Positions 61,188 to 64,000 of a stretch of 64,000 bases of DNA are shown here, piece after piece (positions within the stretch are counted from its first letter, which is position 1; each line of letters begins with the position of its first letter). The translations under genes and the position numbers were made by a program. The notes under the pieces are model-generated. The model worked only from the letters and a program-made list of their open reading frames with translations. It was not told where the DNA came from and made no database searches. The DNA is from an uncultured Paracoccaceae bacterium (GTDB taxonomy: Bacteria; Pseudomonadota; Alphaproteobacteria; Rhodobacterales; Rhodobacteraceae): the NCBI GenBank assembly GCA_913060475.1, contig CAJXSD010000005.1, positions 62,001 to 126,000 of the forward strand, in the 5' to 3' direction.

Positions 61188-64000
61188 CTATTCCGCGGCC
61201 TTTATCAAATTCGGTTCGTTCAGATCAGGATCAGTTGGATCAATGTCTGTTTCGACTGGATCCGGCTGATCAGGTGTGTCGCGTGACTGTCCTGCATCAT
61301 CCCAGATCAGATCGCCCACCTTGGTGCGGCGTGCGGCACGGCGCAGCGCCCAGTCTTGGGCAATGCGGCCCCTGCGCGATGCGCCCAACCGCACCAACCC
61401 ACGTCCGATGGCCGCGATATAGACCCAAAACCAGACCCGTAGGGCCAACAGGGCCGGGGTGAAAATCAGGGTCAGAACCGTTGCAACGCCCAAACCGAAC
61501 ACCACCGCAGTCGCCAGCTGTTTCCACCACAGCGCCGTGGGGCTGTCGACAGAATACCCGCCGCCAATGAAATCAAGGCTAAGCCCGTACATCATCGGGG
61601 CCAGACCCGCCATTGTCGTGATGGTTGTCAGCAACACGGGCCGGATCCGTTGTTCAGCGGTGCGAATGATCGCCTCAATCCGGGGCATGGTGCGCGAAAA
61701 TTCCTGATAGGTATCGATCAGAACAATGTTGTTGTTCACCACAATCCCCGCTAGTGCGACGATGCCCGTGCCGGTCATGATGACCGAAAACGATTGTTCC
61801 ATCACCAGCATCCCGATCAAAACGCCCACAGTGGACAGCACAACCGCCAACAAAACCACGACCGAGTTATAAAAGCTGTTGAACTGCGCCAACAGGATGA
61901 TGAACATCAACCCCAAAGCGGCCGAGAAAGCAGAGGACAGGAATTCCTGGCTTTCTTTCTGGTCCTCTTGGTCGCCCGTCCATTCCCAGTTGATCCCGGC
62001 GGGCAGGGGGTTGTCCTGCAAATATTGAGTCAAATATTCGATGCGTTCGTTTGCATTGGCTTTGACCTCGCTGACGGTTCCATCCGGTGCAGTGGTTGTG
62101 ACCATGACATCCGCGTCCACGCCTGCCTTGACGTCGAAATACCGTTTCTGATCGATGCGGTTGATTTCGGCCAATTTGGCAACCGGTTCACGGGTGATGA
62201 AATTCGACAGTGGCACCAACCCGTCGCGCGTGCGCACCTTGAGCGTGTCGAGCGTCGACAGCAACCGATATTCAGCGGGCAGGCGCACGCGAATTTCGAT
62301 TTCTTCGTCGCTGGTGTCAACGCGCATGGTGTCCAACAATATGCCGCGTGTCACCAATTGGATCATGGCCCCCACTGTGGCCACATCCGCGCCATAGCGT
62401 CCGGCCTTTTCGACATCGACGTTGATTTGCCAATCAATGCCGGGCAGGGGGCGGGTGTCTTCGATTTGGGTCAGGCCCGGGGTTTGATCGAATATGGCGC
62501 GCACGGCGGCCGTGGTTTCGATCAGCTGATCCAGATTATCGCCCGCCAATCGCAGATGCACAGGCTTCGCCGATGCAGGGCCGCGTGATAATTCCAACAC
62601 CTCGGTCTGGATACCGGGGATTTCGTTTAACGCGGCCGACAATTCCGCCATGACCAGATTACCGTCCAGATCGGGGCGATCGGAGCGGTTTTCCCAAGGG
62701 ATTGTTTCCAACTGAATTTGGCCGATCGTATCCTTGGGCGAACTGGCGCCGGCGGTGTTCTGGTTTAACCCGCCAGCCCCCGCAAAGGCAAAGGCCGATT
62801 GCACACCGGGATGGGCCAGAACGATGTCTTCGGCTTGGGCGACCAACATATCCTTTTCGTGCAGAGATAGGTTGCCGCGCGCCTTGACGTAAACGATGGC
62901 TTGTTCCGGTTCGGATTCAACGAAAAAATCAACCCCGCGGTTGTTTTCGCCGTAATAGCCAAAGACCATGACCGCAAAACCAATCACGCCCGCAATCGCC
63001 ACCAAGGGCATTACCGGATTGCCCGCAATCAGTTTGATGAAATGCCCAAAGACTGTGCGTTTATAACCATAATCCACCCGCATTTTGCGCCGTTCGATTT
63101 TGGCCGCGGTCATGGTGATTGATGCCATGAATGCCGCCGTCAGGAACATAATCATGCCCGGGACATGCGCCATCCGGCCCATTTCGGCGCGGTCCAGCCC
63201 CAACAGATAGGCAGGGTTTAGGAATTGCATGGCCGAGGCAAACATAAATGCCAAGGCCGCAACAACCAAAACCGCGCGCACCACCCAAGGCAGGCGATGT
63301 TTCAACACGGCCGCCGCCGTTTCAAACACACGGCTCAGGCGTCCTGAAATACCGCCCAAAATAGGCAGATACACCAGCGCCACGATCAGCGATGCGGACA
63401 GAACGAAAATCAAGGTGACCGGCAACATACCCATGAACTGTCCTGCAACACCGGGCCAGAACAGCATCGGCAAAAACGCACAAAGCGTGGTTGCGGTGGA
63501 ACTGATCACAGGCCAGAACATCCGCTTGGCCGCCTCGACATAGGCGGTCATGGGACCGGTGCCCTGTTTGATACGGGTGTCGGCATATTCCACAACAACG
63601 ATGGCACCATCCACCAACATCCCCACGGCCAGAATCAATCCGAACATCACGATGTTGGAAATGGTAATATCCATCAATCCCAGCAGAACGAAACACAACA
63701 AAAACGATGTCGGAATGGCAAAGCCCACCAACAATGCAGCCCGTGTGCCAAGGGACGCCAGAACAACGATCATCACCAATGCGATGGCGGTCAAAACCGA
63801 TCCTTCTAGCTGGCTGACCATGGATTCGACGGTACGCGATTGGTCATTGGATGGGGTGGCATGAACGGCCGCGCGCAGATCCTCGGGCCAGTTTTGTGTT
63901 TCGGCCTCGACCAGTTTGCGCACTTCGGCGGCGGTGTCGATCAGGTTGAACCCTTTGCGTTTGACCACCTGCAGGGCCACGGTGGGTTCGCCGTTGAAAC
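61188..64000 (-). CDS. RND-family efflux permease, 5' end outside window
   Basis: At least 937 residues of an AcrB-like inner-membrane proton antiporter. The frame stays open to the right edge (FNGEPTVALQVVKRKG upstream of a GTG), so the start is missing. Membrane segments group into two sets around a periplasmic domain. In TM4 the usual double Asp (VDDAIVVVE) is VDGAIVVVE, with a single Asp as in heavy-metal pumps, though the rest is not clearly CusA-like. The adaptor gene would be expected beyond the right edge. Confidence 0.92.
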   Translation of the reverse strand, partial: FNGEPTVALQVVKRKGFNLIDTAAEVRKLVEAETQNWPEDLRAAVHATPSNDQSRTVESMVSQLEGSVLTAIALVMIVVLASLGTRAALLVGFAIPTSFLLCFVLLGLMDITISNIVMFGLILAVGMLVDGAIVVVEYADTRIKQGTGPMTAYVEAAKRMFWPVISSTATTLCAFLPMLFWPGVAGQFMGMLPVTLIFVLSASLIVALVYLPILGGISGRLSRVFETAAAVLKHRLPWVVRAVLVVAALAFMFASAMQFLNPAYLLGLDRAEMGRMAHVPGMIMFLTAAFMASITMTAAKIERRKMRVDYGYKRTVFGHFIKLIAGNPVMPLVAIAGVIGFAVMVFGYYGENNRGVDFFVESEPEQAIVYVKARGNLSLHEKDMLVAQAEDIVLAHPGVQSAFAFAGAGGLNQNTAGASSPKDTIGQIQLETIPWENRSDRPDLDGNLVMAELSAALNEIPGIQTEVLELSRGPASAKPVHLRLAGDNLDQLIETTAAVRAIFDQTPGLTQIEDTRPLPGIDWQINVDVEKAGRYGADVATVGAMIQLVTRGILLDTMRVDTSDEEIEIRVRLPAEYRLLSTLDTLKVRTRDGLVPLSNFITREPVAKLAEINRIDQKRYFDVKAGVDADVMVTTTAPDGTVSEVKANANERIEYLTQYLQDNPLPAGINWEWTGDQEDQKESQEFLSSAFSAALGLMFIILLAQFNSFYNSVVVLLAVVLSTVGVLIGMLVMEQSFSVIMTGTGIVALAGIVVNNNIVLIDTYQEFSRTMPRIEAIIRTAEQRIRPVLLTTITTMAGLAPMMYGLSLDFIGGGYSVDSPTALWWKQLATAVVFGLGVATVLTLIFTPALLALRVWFWVYIAAIGRGLVRLGASRRGRIAQDWALRRAARRTKVGDLIWDDAGQSRDTPDQPDPVETDIDPTDPDLNEPNLIKAAE

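Noticed and set aside
1-64000. tRNA, rRNA, transposase, integrase or prophage genes
   Set aside because: I looked through the gaps (all under 300 bases) and gene products and found no T-loop-like tRNA pattern, rRNA sequence or mobile-element protein.

Overview
The window looks like chromosomal core sequence of a marine-type alphaproteobacterium of the Rhodobacterales (roseobacter group). The main pointers are a SAM/SAH-type riboswitch in front of metK (a class described from Rhodobacterales), an irr / fabA-fabB-fabI block, the miaB ... phoH-ybeY-corC-lnt-metK-trmB series, a heterotetrameric sarcosine oxidase operon, and hisB-hisH ... hisA-hisF-hisE gene order. I see no transposase, phage gene, CRISPR array, tRNA or rRNA. 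Genes are tightly packed, with many 4-bp ATGA overlaps, and the longest gene-free stretch is only about 270 bases.

Layout. 1-1.4 kb: 3' end of an acyl-CoA synthetase and an unknown gene. 1.3-9.4 kb (minus): an SqrR/BigR-like ArsR repressor, then eight closely spaced genes that read as an uncharacterised catabolic operon (haloacid dehalogenase, three alpha/beta hydrolases, a PLP dehydratase, an MFS exporter, a zinc alcohol dehydrogenase and an enolase-superfamily enzyme). 9.6-14.3 kb: FKBP isomerase, quinone oxidoreductase, Irr iron regulator, and fabA/fabB/fabI for fatty-acid synthesis. 14.3-22.8 kb: miaB, an unknown gene, phoH-ybeY-corC-lnt, riboswitch-metK, trmB. 22.9-32.6 kb: aroA, cmk, valS, then on the other strand rpsA, ihfB, lapA-like, trpF and trpB. 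Since cmk-rpsA-ihfB is a common neighbourhood, the block rpsA...trpB appears inverted here. 32.8-37.5 kb: an HD-domain protein with all six ligands of PhnZ/MIOX-type diiron oxygenases, divergent from an orphan CoxL-like molybdenum hydroxylase subunit that abuts a DUF2235 hydrolase; then a CoA-binding protein. 37.5-41.8 kb: histidine genes with two non-his genes among them. 42-46 kb: FadL-like porin and the KDO genes kdsD-kdsB-kdsA. 46-49.6 kb: a TSUP exporter, a possible 2-oxoglutarate oxygenase, DUF1289, ruvX and ccmI. 49.7-55.7 kb: sarcosine oxidase soxB-D-A-G and Fe superoxide dismutase. 55.8-64 kb: RarD, LOG protein, LysM protein, Atm1-type ABC exporter and a truncated RND pump.

The strongest unexplained pattern is a composite intergenic element present five times: a GC-rich hairpin followed within 1-10 bases by a near-identical 23-mer built on the palindrome ATTTTTGCAAAAAT. 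The best candidates for undescribed biochemistry are the 1.7-9.4 kb operon and the HD-oxygenase / orphan molybdo-subunit / DUF2235 neighbourhood. Everything here is read by eye; no database search was possible, and start codons were chosen from ribosome-binding sites and known family N-termini.
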